A stretch of 64,000 bases of DNA. Origin: Opitutaceae bacterium (GTDB lineage: Bacteria; Verrucomicrobiota; Verrucomicrobiia; Opitutales; Opitutaceae). The DNA lies in the NCBI GenBank assembly GCA_017994935.1, contig JAGOJU010000008.1, positions 1-64,000 of the forward strand, given 5' to 3'. The notes below the pieces were generated by a model, which saw only the letters and a program-made list of their open reading frames with translations, ran no database searches and had not been told where the DNA came from. Position numbers and translations under genes: made by a program. Below, piece after piece: positions 43,802 to 53,125 of the stretch. Position 1 is the stretch's first letter; every line of letters begins with the position of its first letter.

Positions 43802-45124
43802 ATGAAATCGATCTTCCTTTTCGCGGGCATCCTCTTGTGCGCGGCAAGTGCGGCCGCCGGGCCGGACGGCCGGGTGTTTTCGCTTTTTCCCGGGGCGGAG
43901 AATATTGGGAAATGGGAGCCATGGACACCGCGCGCAGAGATTTCGCCGAAATTCTCGATCGATGAGCACGGTGGCCGCAACGGCGGCCGGGCGCTGCGGA
44001 TCGAATCACGCAGCATCGCCGAAGTGGGCGGCTGGCAACTCACGCTCAACCGCATTCAGCCGGGCCGGACGTATCGGTTCGCCGCCTGGTATCACGGAGA
44101 ACGGATCGCGAACCAACCGCGCTCCGTCATCGCCCGTCTCGCGTGGCTCGATGCCACCGGACGTCCGTTTCGCCGCGGCGTGCATCCCCCCGAGTATCCG
44201 GTCGCGACCACGAGCGAGTCTGGCTGGACCCGGCTCGAACTTACCGTTCCAGCGCCCGAATCAGCGACGGGACTCGATATTCAGCTCATCCTCGGTTTCG
44301 CGCCGGACGCAACACTTTGGTGGGACGACGTGACCGTGACCGAAGTCGCTCCGCCCGTTGCGCGTTCCGTGCGGGTGACGACCGTTCATTTGCGCCCGAG
44401 AGGCGCGGCTTCCCATGCCGAGAGCGTTGAGCAATTCTGCGCTCTGTTGGAAAAGACCGCCGCAGACAAACCCGACATCGTCTGCCTGCCCGAAGGCATC
44501 ACACTCGTCGGTACCGGCGGCTCTTTTGCCAACGCGGCCGAGCCTGTGCCAGGTCCTACGACCGCGCGCCTTGGCCGTCTCGCCAGGAAACTCGGATCCT
44601 ACATCGTGGCGGGAATCTACGAACGCGCGGACTCAGTCATCTACGACACCGCCGTTCTGATCGGTCGCGACGGGGCGCTCGTTGGACGCTACCGCAAGAC
44701 TCACCTGCCGACCGAGGAGTGGGAGCGTGGACTCACCCCGGGCGACAGCTATCCGGTCTTCGACACCGATTTCGGTCGGATTGGATTGCTGGTCTGCTGG
44801 GATGCGCGATTCCCTGAGCCCTGCCGCTCAATGGCCGCGCAGGGCGCGAAGATGATCCTTTTGCCGACGTGGGGCGGCAGCGACCTCCTCGCTCGCGCCC
44901 GCGCGATGGAAAATCACGTTTTTCTCGTCTCCGCAGGCTACGATATGCGGAGCCTCATCATCGGTCCTGCCGGAGAAGTGCTTGCCGAGGCGACAGCCGC
45001 GGGGCCCGCAGTGACTCGCGAGATTTTCCCGGACCGAAAAGTCTATGAATTCTGGGTGGGCGACATGGGTCCACGGACCTGGAAGGAACGCCGCGGCGAA
45101 TTGCCGCCTGCTGCGCCGAAATGA
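43802..45124 (+). CDS. Exported nitrilase-superfamily hydrolase with N-terminal beta-sandwich domain
   Basis: About 440 residues from the ATG at 43802, which begins a signal peptide (MKSIFLFAGILLCAASAAAG). A domain of about 160 residues (30-185), with GGRNGGRALRIES, YRFAAWYHGE, and WWDDVTVTEV, looks like a carbohydrate-binding-module-type beta-sandwich. The carbon-nitrogen hydrolase domain (about 190-440) keeps the triad E231 (CLPEGITL), K299 (RYRKTHLPTEEWERG) and C332 (LLVCWDARFPEP). Most nitrilase-superfamily enzymes are cytoplasmic, so export plus a binding module is unusual and suggests amide hydrolysis outside the cell. Substrate unknown. IS remnants lie on both sides. Confidence 0.85.
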   Translation: MKSIFLFAGILLCAASAAAGPDGRVFSLFPGAENIGKWEPWTPRAEISPKFSIDEHGGRNGGRALRIESRSIAEVGGWQLTLNRIQPGRTYRFAAWYHGERIANQPRSVIARLAWLDATGRPFRRGVHPPEYPVATTSESGWTRLELTVPAPESATGLDIQLILGFAPDATLWWDDVTVTEVAPPVARSVRVTTVHLRPRGAASHAESVEQFCALLEKTAADKPDIVCLPEGITLVGTGGSFANAAEPVPGPTTARLGRLARKLGSYIVAGIYERADSVIYDTAVLIGRDGALVGRYRKTHLPTEEWERGLTPGDSYPVFDTDFGRIGLLVCWDARFPEPCRSMAAQGAKMILLPTWGGSDLLARARAMENHVFLVSAGYDMRSLIIGPAGEVLAEATAAGPAVTREIFPDRKVYEFWVGDMGPRTWKERRGELPPAAPK

Positions 45125-45202
45125 ACCTTTCAGGTCCCAATTGGAGGTAAGGAATCCGCAATTTCGGATCGCGGAATTTGCGGTTCCAGTTGGCAATGCG
45201 AC

Positions 45203-45638
45203 AACGTGTTTCCACCTGTAGCGCAGTGGTACTGATCCACTCGTGGGAGCGCCTGTCCTTCGGCGCGGCTGGTCGGGTGAACTCGACCTTGATGCTTTGT
45301 TCGATCCGCCACACACTCAAGGCGGAAAGCTGCCCCAGCCCGACCGAGGCGAAGGGCGTGCCGAGATCGACCCGGATGACCTCCGGCAGGTCGGTCTGAC
45401 GCATGAGCGCCCTGAAAGCATGCCCGGTGCCGTGCAAGCGACGTTCGGCCATGATCCGCTTCTCGATGGCATCAGCGGTGTGCTGCGGAAAACGGTGCGG
45501 CTGACGTCTGCGCGCAGCCAGCGCCTTCAGCCCGTCGGCGGCGTAGCGCCCCAGGTACTCATATGCCTTCTCCCGGCTGATGTTGAAGGGCACGCACAGC
45601 TCCGTGACCGTGAAGCGATCGGTCTGCGCCAGACTCAT
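45203..45638 (-). pseudogene. IS481-family transposase, internally deleted and degenerate
   Basis: The frame starts normally for this family (FTVTELCVPFNISREKAYEYL helix-turn-helix, then RYAADGLKALAARRRQPHRF). At about residue 84 it jumps from the linker straight to the second catalytic-Asp region (IRVDLGTPFASVGLGQLSAL), losing the first Asp and roughly half of the catalytic core. It continues to VEFTRPAAPKDRRSHEW, where the motif decays. The second-Asp motif DNG is DLG. It is inactive as written. The ATG is preceded by an element end at 45695-45745. Confidence 0.82.
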
Positions 45639-45694
45639 AAAACGAATGATCTATTCCATCGGAGTGACATTTTCCCATGGCAGCCCTATCATAT

Positions 45695-45745
45695 GTGTCA
45701 CCTTTCACCCCGGATAAAGTGTTGCCTATCTCTCCGGATCGCACC
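45695..45745 (-). repeat. IS481-type element end, copy 3 (upstream of transposase remnant)
   Basis: On the minus strand: GTGCGATCCGGAGAGATAGG, then CAACACTTTATCCGGGGTGA, then AAGGTGACAC. It ends 57 nt upstream of the transposase start and so is the left end of that element. A partial repetition of the TTGCCTATCTCTCCGGATCG part recurs on the plus strand at 45854-45873. Confidence 0.72.
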
Positions 45746-46383
45746 CAACCGATTGACATCTTTCCTTACGGGAGGGGCGCGCTCCGTCGTGCCCGGGCTC
45801 GCCCAGCGCCTCCCAACGCCAGTCTTTTCGCCAGTCCATCACGATCGCGCTTCCTTGCCTATCTCTCCGGATCGACCCGACAGATTCGCGATGCAGGTGA
45901 ACACGTCCGGATTGTGGCCGCGCAGGGTGAAGTGAAGCTGGATTTGGGGAGATTCATGGTTTCACGCGGAGACGCGGAGGGCGCGGAGAGGGACCTTGGG
46001 GAAACGAATTGGCATAACACATCCCCGGATGCGTGGGCACCGGTGCCAAAGGTAAATCCAGTGCAGTCTCCATGACTTTCTACTCTGCGTTCTCCGCGCC
46101 TCCGCGTGAGTCTCCGCTCCCCTTTCCTCCCGGTTTTTCGATCCAGAACGCCGAAGCGTGCTCATGGAATCAAGGTTGGGAAATCAGGGTAACAGGCCGG
46201 TTGCCTTGCGAGCGGGGCGCCCAACGGCCTGCGCGCTCGACGATTTGCGCCAGGTGGCCGCCCACCGGCTCACCTGCGCCGGGGCGGTGACGCTCTGGCA
46301 GACGGGCATCGTTCCCCTGACGTCGCGCATGCGGTTTGGAAGATTGTGCTCTCGTTTGGCGGGGGTTTGCGCATGCTCGGGAC
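45746..46383. other. Non-coding stretch beyond the IS remnant
   Basis: No gene is supported here. It holds the partial element-end repeat at 45854-45873, the long inverted repeat at 45961-46112, and then the upstream region of the helicase. Several frames are open, but their sequence is low-complexity or shadows of the repeat. Confidence 0.5.
45961..46112. repeat. REP-like imperfect inverted repeat
   Basis: The left arm TTCACGCGGAGACGCGGAGG (45961-45980, continuing GCGCGGAG) is answered by the right arm at 46084-46112, whose reverse complement reads CTCACGCGGAGGCGCGGAG and then AACGCAGAG. About 90 nt separate the arms. Such CGCGGAG-rich hairpins are dispersed extragenic repeats in many GC-rich genomes. 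Confidence 0.7.
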
Positions 46384-48093
46384 ATGGAGAAACGTCCGTT
46401 CAACGAACTAGGCCTCCCGCCGGAGGTGCTCAAGGCGGTCGACAAGATGGGTTTCGAGGAGGCGTCGCCGATCCAGACGGCGGTGATTCCGCTCGCTCTT
46501 TCCGGCCGCGACATCGTCGGCCAGTCTTCCACGGGCTCCGGAAAGACCGCAGCGTTTGCCATTCCCGCCATAACGACGGTCGACTCGCATGTGCGCGGGG
46601 TCCAGGTGCTGATTCTCTGTCCCACGCGAGAACTCGCCGTGCAGGTTTCGGAGGAGGTGGGGAAGCTCGCCCATTTCAAGCGGGGGCTTCATTCGGTTCC
46701 GATCTATGGCGGACAGTCCTACGAGCGGCAGTTCCGCGCGCTGGCGGCCGGGGTCCAGGTGGTGATTGGCACGCCCGGGCGGCTGCTGGACCACATGGAG
46801 CGAGGCACGTTGAAGCTGGACGGCCTCCGCTTGGTGGTGCTCGACGAGGCGGACAGGATGCTCGACATGGGATTCCGCGACGACATCGAGCGCATCCTCT
46901 CGGCGGTGCCGGGGAACCGGCAGCTGCTCTTTTTCTCGGCGACCATGCCGCGTGGGATCCAGGAGATGATCAAACGCTACTCGAAGGATCCCGCCTGGGT
47001 GAAGATCGAGTCCGTCACACAGAATGCGCCGAAGGTGGAACAGGTCTATTTCGAGGTGGAGCGGCGGTCGAAGGTGGAGGTGCTCACGCGCGTGATCGAT
47101 CTCCATGATTTCCGCTACGGCATCATTTTCTGCAGCACGAAGATCATGGTGGACGAACTCGACGACCATCTTCATTCGCGCGGGTATGCAACCGACCGGC
47201 TGCACGGTGACATGAGCCAGGCGCAGCGCGATCGCGTGATGGAAAAGTTCAGACGCCGCGGATTCGAGTTTCTGGTGGCCACCGATGTGGCGGCGCGTGG
47301 CATTGACCTCGATGACCTGGAGGTGGTGTTCAATTTCGACCTGCCAAATGATGCGGAGGACTACACCCATCGTATCGGGCGGACGGGACGGGCCGGCAGG
47401 GAGGGCAGGGCGTTCACCTTTGTCTCAGGCCGGGAACTCTGGAAGCTGCAGAGCATGGTCCGGTTCGGAAAACTGAAGATCCGGCGGGAGAATGTCCCCT
47501 CGCTCGACCAGGTGGAGGAGGCGCGGACAAACCTGTTCTTCGAGAAGCTGCGCACGACCCTGGATCAGGGTGTGTTCAAACGACAGGACCGACTGCTTGA
47601 TCGCCTCCTCGAGCAGGGCTACCCGAGCACCGACATCTGTGCGGCGCTGATTCATCTGTTGCAGGGCGGCGATTCCGCAGGGGATGATGCGCCGGACCCA
47701 AGTGGCGGCCGGAAGCCGACGCCAAAGATTCTGGACAAGGCAGCCGCCCAGGAACGGGAGCCGGGCGGGCGGGAGGAGTCCGTTTCACACGCGCCGGACC
47801 CGAAATGGAGTCCACCAATGCGGACCGGGCGCGAACCGGGCTTCACGGCGGTTTTTCTCAATGTCGGCAGAAAGAACCGGATCACGCCAGGGGACGTCGT
47901 GGGCAAGATCGCAGGCGTCACCCGGCTCCCCGCGAGCGTCGTCGGGGCGATTGACATCCGGCAGCGTCACACCCTGGTGGATGTATCCGATGAACACCTA
48001 CAGATGGTCCTGGGAAAAATGAAAGGCATCCGGATAAAGGGGCAGTCCCTGGCTCCCACGCTCGCAACGGAAAACGATGCGGCGAAGGACTGA
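46384..48093 (+). CDS. DEAD-box RNA helicase with DbpA/CsdA-type RNA-binding domain
   Basis: About 569 residues from the ATG at 46384 (MEKRPFNELGLPPEVLKAV), the start of the Q-motif region. Motif I is STGSGKT (about 49-55), then PTRELA, DEAD (LDEADRMLDMGF), SAT, and HRIGRTGRAGR. The C-terminal domain (about 485-560: FTAVFLNVGRKNRITPGDVV, then DVSDEHLQMVLGKMKG) is the RRM-like RNA-binding domain of the DbpA/CsdA group. These helicases assist 50S assembly and cold growth. It is the second DEAD-box helicase in the window and unlike the RhlE-like one. Confidence 0.93.
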   Translation: MEKRPFNELGLPPEVLKAVDKMGFEEASPIQTAVIPLALSGRDIVGQSSTGSGKTAAFAIPAITTVDSHVRGVQVLILCPTRELAVQVSEEVGKLAHFKRGLHSVPIYGGQSYERQFRALAAGVQVVIGTPGRLLDHMERGTLKLDGLRLVVLDEADRMLDMGFRDDIERILSAVPGNRQLLFFSATMPRGIQEMIKRYSKDPAWVKIESVTQNAPKVEQVYFEVERRSKVEVLTRVIDLHDFRYGIIFCSTKIMVDELDDHLHSRGYATDRLHGDMSQAQRDRVMEKFRRRGFEFLVATDVAARGIDLDDLEVVFNFDLPNDAEDYTHRIGRTGRAGREGRAFTFVSGRELWKLQSMVRFGKLKIRRENVPSLDQVEEARTNLFFEKLRTTLDQGVFKRQDRLLDRLLEQGYPSTDICAALIHLLQGGDSAGDDAPDPSGGRKPTPKILDKAAAQEREPGGREESVSHAPDPKWSPPMRTGREPGFTAVFLNVGRKNRITPGDVVGKIAGVTRLPASVVGAIDIRQRHTLVDVSDEHLQMVLGKMKGIRIKGQSLAPTLATENDAAKD

Positions 48094-48124
48094 GCCGGCG
48101 CACTGCGACGGATCGTTGTCCGGG

Positions 48125-48655
48125 CTACTTGATCAATCGATAGGTGAGCAGCAGGGAATCGCTGTGCGGGAGACGGGTGGCACTTTCGAGTTTCAGGCGA
48201 GCATCCGCCTGCCGGTGAAGCAGGGGCACCCCCTGCCCAAAGAGACAGGGCTCGAGAGTAAGGATCAGGGTGTCGATGAGGCCACTCTCCAGGTAGAGCG
48301 AGTGGATCTGGGAGCCACCCAGAACTGCGCACCTTCTGAAGCCGCGGGCCCGGAGCCGATTGACGAGGGTGATAGGGGAGTCGTTCGTGAACTCCAGCTG
48401 GCCGTCCACCGCATCTGCCAGCCAATCCTGAGGACTGCGGGTCATCACGAACCGAGGGAGGGAGGCGGTCAGGCGTGTCCGTATCGTTGCCCTCGCCGCC
48501 TCGTAGGTCAGGCGTCCGAAAATCAAGGCATCGAATGTGCGGAGGATGCTCCTGAAGTGCAATTTGTCTGCCTCTGAGGTGAACGCACTGCCGGGCACTT
48601 CATGCTTTGCGATAAACCCGTCGATCGATTGTGCCGCTATGACCGAGATTTCCAT
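48125..48655 (-). CDS. Dihydrofolate reductase-like protein (RibD C-terminal domain family)
   Basis: About 176 residues from the ATG at 48655 (MEISVIAAQSIDGFIAKHEV), where the family begins; the reading from 48706 adds 17 unconserved residues. DGFIA, DALIFGRLTYE, RFVMTRSPQDW, CAVLGGSQIHSLYLESGLID and the closing LLTYRL are typical of the RibD-C/DHFR-fold NADPH reductases. It reduces a pteridine or pyrimidine-type substrate in relatives, but the actual substrate is not known here. It stands alone, convergent with the helicase. Confidence 0.85.
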   Translation of the reverse strand: MEISVIAAQSIDGFIAKHEVPGSAFTSEADKLHFRSILRTFDALIFGRLTYEAARATIRTRLTASLPRFVMTRSPQDWLADAVDGQLEFTNDSPITLVNRLRARGFRRCAVLGGSQIHSLYLESGLIDTLILTLEPCLFGQGVPLLHRQADARLKLESATRLPHSDSLLLTYRLIK

Positions 48656-48781
48656 GACACATAGGGATGGGCAATTCACTCCGGGACAAATGCATTCGCA
48701 TTTCATGGTGCTCCCGGCATCCGCTCCGAGGCATGAGGCTTGCAGGGAGCGCGCGATGACTCAATTTTCGCGGGACATTTG

Positions 48782-49798
48782 ATGAAAAAAGCGCTGATCA
48801 CAGGCATAACGGGCCAGGATGGCTCCTACCTTGCCGAGTTTCTTCTCTCCAAGGGATATGAGGTCCACGGAATCATCCGCCGGGCTTCGACGTTCAATAC
48901 GAGCCGGATTGATCACCTCTATCGTGATCCCCATGTGAATGGCGTCCGGATGTTCCTTCACTACGGTGATTTGGCGGACTCCGTGCAGATGGTGAAACTT
49001 CTCTATCAGCTTCAGCCGGACGAGATCTACAATCTGGGGGCGCAGTCGCATGTGCGTGTGTCCTTTGACATCCCCGAGTACACCGGCGATGTCGACGGGC
49101 TTGGGGCGCAGCGCATCCTGGAGGCAATCCGCGAAGCCGGCTTGGTGAAGAAGGTCAGGTATTACCAGGCGTCGTCTTCAGAGATGTTCGGCAAGGTGCA
49201 GGAAGTTCCCCAGGTCGAAACGACTCCCTTCTGGCCGCGCTCTCCCTATGGCTGCGCCAAGGTCTATGCCTACTGGCTGACGGTGAATTACCGCGAGAGC
49301 TACAATCTGCACGCGAGCAATGGCATTCTTTTCAACCATGAGAGTCCGCGGCGCGGCGAGACGTTTGTGACGCGGAAGATCACCCGCGCCGCGACGCGCA
49401 TCAAGGTCGGGCTCCAGGAGTCGATCTATCTGGGCAACCTCGATGCCCAGCGTGACTGGGGTTACGCGAAGGAATACGTCGAGATGATGTGGCTCATGCT
49501 TCAGCAGGACAAGGCGGACGACTACGTCGTGGCCACCAATGAGACTCACAGCGTCAGGGAATTCTGCCAGGAGACATTCGGGCTGCTCGGGCTGGACTGG
49601 GAAAAGCACGTGAAGTACGATCAGCGGTATGAGCGGCCGGCGGAGGTGGAACTCCTGATTGGGAATCCTGCGAAGGCGGAGCGACAACTCGGCTGGAAGC
49701 CGCGCGTCCGTTTCAAGGAACTCGTCAAGATCATGGTCGAGGCGGATCTTGAGCTGGCCAAACGTGAGGCACAGATTGCAAAGCTTCCGATGCCCTGA
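48782..49798 (+). CDS. gmd: GDP-mannose 4,6-dehydratase
   Basis: About 338 residues from the ATG at 48782 ([22 protein letters not shown]). The NADP-binding GITGQDGSY, the catalytic region [14 protein letters not shown]...[12 protein letters not shown] (Tyr and Lys), and [16 protein letters not shown] are all intact. It converts GDP-D-mannose to GDP-4-keto-6-deoxy-mannose. It is followed 27 nt later by fcl, so the pair makes GDP-L-fucose for cell-surface glycan. Start choice: 14 codons lie upstream of this ATG but none are conserved. Confidence 0.96.
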   Translation: MKKALITGITGQDGSYLAEFLLSKGYEVHGIIRRASTFNTSRIDHLYRDPHVNGVRMFLHYGDLADSVQMVKLLYQLQPDEIYNLGAQSHVRVSFDIPEYTGDVDGLGAQRILEAIREAGLVKKVRYYQASSSEMFGKVQEVPQVETTPFWPRSPYGCAKVYAYWLTVNYRESYNLHASNGILFNHESPRRGETFVTRKITRAATRIKVGLQESIYLGNLDAQRDWGYAKEYVEMMWLMLQQDKADDYVVATNETHSVREFCQETFGLLGLDWEKHVKYDQRYERPAEVELLIGNPAKAERQLGWKPRVRFKELVKIMVEADLELAKREAQIAKLPMP

Positions 49799-49825
49799 AC
49801 GGACGGGGATCGCGCGCGCTCCGGC

Positions 49826-50764
49826 ATGAAACTCTTCATTGCAGGTCACCATGGAATGGTGGGATCCGCCCTGGTCCGGCGTTTTCGCAGGGAGCCGGGT
49901 TTCGAACTGATCCTGCGGTCCCGGTCGGAAGGGCTTGATTTGACCAACCAGTCGTCGGTCGAATCGTTCTATGCGGCCACCCGGCCCGACGTCGCGATCA
50001 TCGCCGCGGCGAAGGTCGGTGGTATCCACGCGAACAATACCTATCCGGCTGAATTCCTTTTCGAAAATCTCGCGATCGCGGCAAACACGATCCAGGGCGC
50101 CTTCAGGCACGGCGTTCGACGCCTCCTCTTTCTCGGCAGTTCATGCATCTATCCGAAGCATGCGCCCCAGCCGATGCCCGAATCCTGCCTCCTGACGGGT
50201 CCCCTCGAGCCGACCAACGAAGCCTACGCGATCGCAAAGATCTCCGGTCTGAAGCTTGCCCAGTATCACCGCGGGCAGCACGGCGTGCTGTATCATTCGG
50301 CGATGCCCACAAACCTTTACGGCCCGGGCGACAACTATCACCCGGAGAACTCTCATGTGCTCCCTGCGCTCATCCGCCGGTTTCACGAAGCCGCAAGAGC
50401 CGGGAGACCGGAGGTCACCGCGTGGGGAACCGGTTCACCCAAGCGGGAGTTCCTCCATGTTGACGACCTTGCCGATGCCTGCGCCTTCCTTCTGAAGCTC
50501 GAAACGCCGCCCGACTGGGTGAATGTGGGAACGGGCACCGATGTCTCCATCAGGGAACTCACGGAGGCGGTTGCACGCGTGACGGGATTCAAGGGAAGGA
50601 TCGCCTGGGATGCCTCCAAGCCGGACGGGACGCCACGCAAACTTCTGGAGGTTTCGCTCCTTTCGTCACTCGGCTGGAAGGCCCGCATCAGTCTGGAGGA
50701 GGGATTGAAGGCCACCTACGATTCATTTCTGGATGAGTCGGCGCGAGGGGTTCGTCGCAGCTGA
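49826..50764 (+). CDS. fcl: GDP-L-fucose synthase
   Basis: A 312-residue [17 protein letters not shown] (binds NADPH), [17 protein letters not shown], the active site [12 protein letters not shown] (Tyr-x-x-x-Lys), and [20 protein letters not shown]. It epimerises and reduces the Gmd product to GDP-L-fucose. It is the second gene of the gmd-fcl operon. No fucosyltransferase lies within the window, so the destination glycan cannot be stated. Confidence 0.95.
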   Translation: MKLFIAGHHGMVGSALVRRFRREPGFELILRSRSEGLDLTNQSSVESFYAATRPDVAIIAAAKVGGIHANNTYPAEFLFENLAIAANTIQGAFRHGVRRLLFLGSSCIYPKHAPQPMPESCLLTGPLEPTNEAYAIAKISGLKLAQYHRGQHGVLYHSAMPTNLYGPGDNYHPENSHVLPALIRRFHEAARAGRPEVTAWGTGSPKREFLHVDDLADACAFLLKLETPPDWVNVGTGTDVSIRELTEAVARVTGFKGRIAWDASKPDGTPRKLLEVSLLSSLGWKARISLEEGLKATYDSFLDESARGVRRS

Positions 50765-50867
50765 TCCTGATGCGGAGTACGACGGGACACCTGAATAGGG
50801 GCGTGCCACTCGGGGACTTCCGATCGCTTTGGGCTCGCGGGATGGGGTGTCGTCCCTCTTTTGTCCC

Positions 50868-52115
50868 ATGATGAATGACGTTCTGCTGATCGTTGCGGCC
50901 CTGATGGTGCTGCGCCTGCTGGGCGAACTGGCGTTGTCGCTGCTCAATTGCCGCGAGGTTATTCGTCACCGCCCGAACCCGCCTGCGGCGCTGCTCGCGA
51001 TCATGGATGTCCCGACTTTCCGGAAGGCATCGGACTACACGCTGGCCAAGGAAAGATTCAGCATCTTCGACGACATTTTCGGCTCACTCGTGCTGGCGTT
51101 GGTTGTTTTCGGCAGCATCCTGCCACTGTTGTTTGCAAAAATGGCTGCATGGTCGCCTGGGGCGGGGAAATGGGATGACGCACTCTTTGTACTCGTTTCC
51201 GGCATTCTGGTCAGCATTCCGGGCCTGCCGATGGACTGGTGGGCGCAGTTCCGCCTGGAGGCGAAGTTCGGCTTCAACAAGAGCACGCCGGGGCTATGGA
51301 TTGCTGACAGGCTCAAGGCGCTGCTGCTCGCGCTTGCGATCGGGTTTCCCCTTCTCTGGGGACTGCTGTCGCTCGTTGATGCCGTGGGGGAAACGTGGTG
51401 GATATGGGGATTTGCGCTGTTCTTTGTTTTTCAGCTCCTGATGCTGGTTCTCTACCCCAAGCTCATCCTTCCGCTTTTCAACAAGCTCACGCCGCTGGCG
51501 GACGACGGCTTGCGCACGCGCCTGATGTCCCTCGCGGACAGGACGGGCTTCAAGGCCAAGGCCATCGAGGTAATGGACGGATCCAAGCGCTCCGGTCACT
51601 CGAATGCATTTTTCACTGGATTCGGGCGGTTTCGCCGCATCGTCCTGTTTGACACGCTCATCGCCCAATTGACGCCCGAGGAACTGGAGGCGGTGCTCGC
51701 ACACGAGGTCGGGCATTATCGGAAGGGCCACATTCCGAAGATGCTTCTTGTGTCCGCCGTGATGCAGTTCATCGGGTTTGCGCTCATTGCGTGGCTGGCC
51801 CGATCGCCGTGGTTCAATCCGTCGTTCGGATTTCCCGAGGGCGAACTCGCGCCCGCTTTCCTGCTGTTCGGCCTGCTCAGCGGGCTCGTGACGTTCTGGT
51901 TTTCGCCTGTGAGCAACTTTTTTTCCCGGCGCCACGAATATGAGGCGGACCGTTTTGCCCGCGATGCGATGAACGGTCCCGCGGCGATGGTGGGCGCGCT
52001 GCACAAGCTGGCTCAAAAGAACCTGTCGAACCTGACACCGCACCCGTGGTACAGCGGATTCCATTACTCCCATCCGACCATGGCGGAACGGGAGCGTGCG
52101 CTGATGGCGCCGTAG
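50868..52115 (+). CDS. M48-family (Ste24-like) membrane metallopeptidase
   Basis: About 415 residues from the ATG at 50868, immediately followed by a second ATG. Multiple transmembrane helices surround the zinc site HEVGHYRKGH (H279, E280, H283 in this numbering). The third ligand lies in RRHEYEADRFARD. The order of helices, including the luminal-type chamber, matches Ste24/CaaX prenyl protease-type M48 peptidases. In bacteria these are thought to act on damaged or misfolded membrane proteins. It is co-directional with gmd-fcl but about 100 nt apart. Confidence 0.9.
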   Translation: MMNDVLLIVAALMVLRLLGELALSLLNCREVIRHRPNPPAALLAIMDVPTFRKASDYTLAKERFSIFDDIFGSLVLALVVFGSILPLLFAKMAAWSPGAGKWDDALFVLVSGILVSIPGLPMDWWAQFRLEAKFGFNKSTPGLWIADRLKALLLALAIGFPLLWGLLSLVDAVGETWWIWGFALFFVFQLLMLVLYPKLILPLFNKLTPLADDGLRTRLMSLADRTGFKAKAIEVMDGSKRSGHSNAFFTGFGRFRRIVLFDTLIAQLTPEELEAVLAHEVGHYRKGHIPKMLLVSAVMQFIGFALIAWLARSPWFNPSFGFPEGELAPAFLLFGLLSGLVTFWFSPVSNFFSRRHEYEADRFARDAMNGPAAMVGALHKLAQKNLSNLTPHPWYSGFHYSHPTMAERERALMAP

Positions 52116-52124
52116 GTCCGGGAA

Positions 52125-53063
52125 ATGCGCGGAGCCGCGTGTGGATCCGTGAAGGGGAGGGTTGGAGTGAAGGGACGAAGCCTACTGTTTTTTGCAGCGC
52201 TCCTCGCGTTTCAGAATGCGGGAGGTTTCACGGTGGCGACCTACAATGTCGCAAACTACACATTGGCCGATCGCAGGGTCGACGGCACGTATCGAAAGGC
52301 ATATCCGAAATCCGAGGATGCAAAGGCGGCCCTGCGCCGCGTGTTGCGCGCAATTGATGCCGATGTGCTCCTCCTTCAGGAGATGGGCACGCGCCCGTTT
52401 CTCGAGGAACTGCGCGAAGACCTTGCCGCGGAGGGGCTGAAATACCCCTTCGCGCACGTGGTTTCGGCGGCGGATCCGGATCGTCACCTGGCGGTGCTGG
52501 CACGGCTTGAGCCGGACACCTTGAGCGAGCACACGGACCTGACGTTCAAGTATCTGGAAGGACGGGAGTCCGTGAAGCGGGGACTGCTTCAGCTGGACTT
52601 CCGATCGGGCGTTCTGCGGTTGAGCATTTACGGCGTGCACCTGAAGAGTCGACTCACCGATGCGCCGGAGGATCCGGAGTCGGAGCGCCGGCGTGTCGGT
52701 GAGTCGACTGCAATCCGGAACCGGATTCTGGAGACGCAAACGGATCCGCAGAGGGACCTTTTCCTGATTCTGGGTGACTTCAACGATCACAAGGCGTCGC
52801 GAACCGTGCGCGCCTTCCTGCAGCGGGGAAAGACAGTGATTTCGGAAATCGTGCCCGCTGCCGACCGGAACGGGGATCGATGGACCTACCACTTCGAGAA
52901 GCAGGACACCTACGACCGTGTCGATCTGCTGTTGGCTTCTCCTGCGCTGAAGTCGCGTATTTTTCCGGATTCTGCGCGCGTCTGGGAGGGACCGGATGTC
53001 GCTTTGGCGAGCGATCACCGACCGGTTGTCATCAGCCTGGCGTGGCCACCGGCGTTGAGGTGA
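52125..53063 (+). CDS. Exported endonuclease/exonuclease/phosphatase-family protein
   Basis: 312 residues. Signal peptide KGRSLLFFAALLAFQNAGG is preceded by a GTG at 52167 with a GGGAGGG ribosome-binding site about 6 nt upstream; I judge that an equally likely start. The EEP fold follows: FTVATYNVANYT, DADVLLLQEMG (Glu ligand), YGVHLKSR, LFLILGDFNDHKASR (Asp/Asn) and ALASDHRPVVISL (the catalytic Asp-His). It hydrolyses phosphodiester or phosphomonoester substrates in the periplasm or outside. Substrate unknown. It starts 9 nt after the M48 stop, so they are probably co-transcribed. Confidence 0.85.
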   Translation: MRGAACGSVKGRVGVKGRSLLFFAALLAFQNAGGFTVATYNVANYTLADRRVDGTYRKAYPKSEDAKAALRRVLRAIDADVLLLQEMGTRPFLEELREDLAAEGLKYPFAHVVSAADPDRHLAVLARLEPDTLSEHTDLTFKYLEGRESVKRGLLQLDFRSGVLRLSIYGVHLKSRLTDAPEDPESERRRVGESTAIRNRILETQTDPQRDLFLILGDFNDHKASRTVRAFLQRGKTVISEIVPAADRNGDRWTYHFEKQDTYDRVDLLLASPALKSRIFPDSARVWEGPDVALASDHRPVVISLAWPPALR

Positions 53064-53079
53064 GGTGGCTGCAGATCAA

Positions 53080-53104
53080 GAGCCGGTGCGGTAGTGCCCG
53101 GCTC
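53080..53104. terminator. Candidate hairpin between convergent genes
   Basis: GAGCCGG and CCGGCTC form a perfect 7-bp stem around 11 nt, in the 62-nt gap between the convergent EEP and IPT/TIG genes. There is no U-run on either side, so a terminator function is uncertain. Confidence 0.35.
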
Positions 53105-53125
53105 GAACGAAGCAGCAAACTCAGG

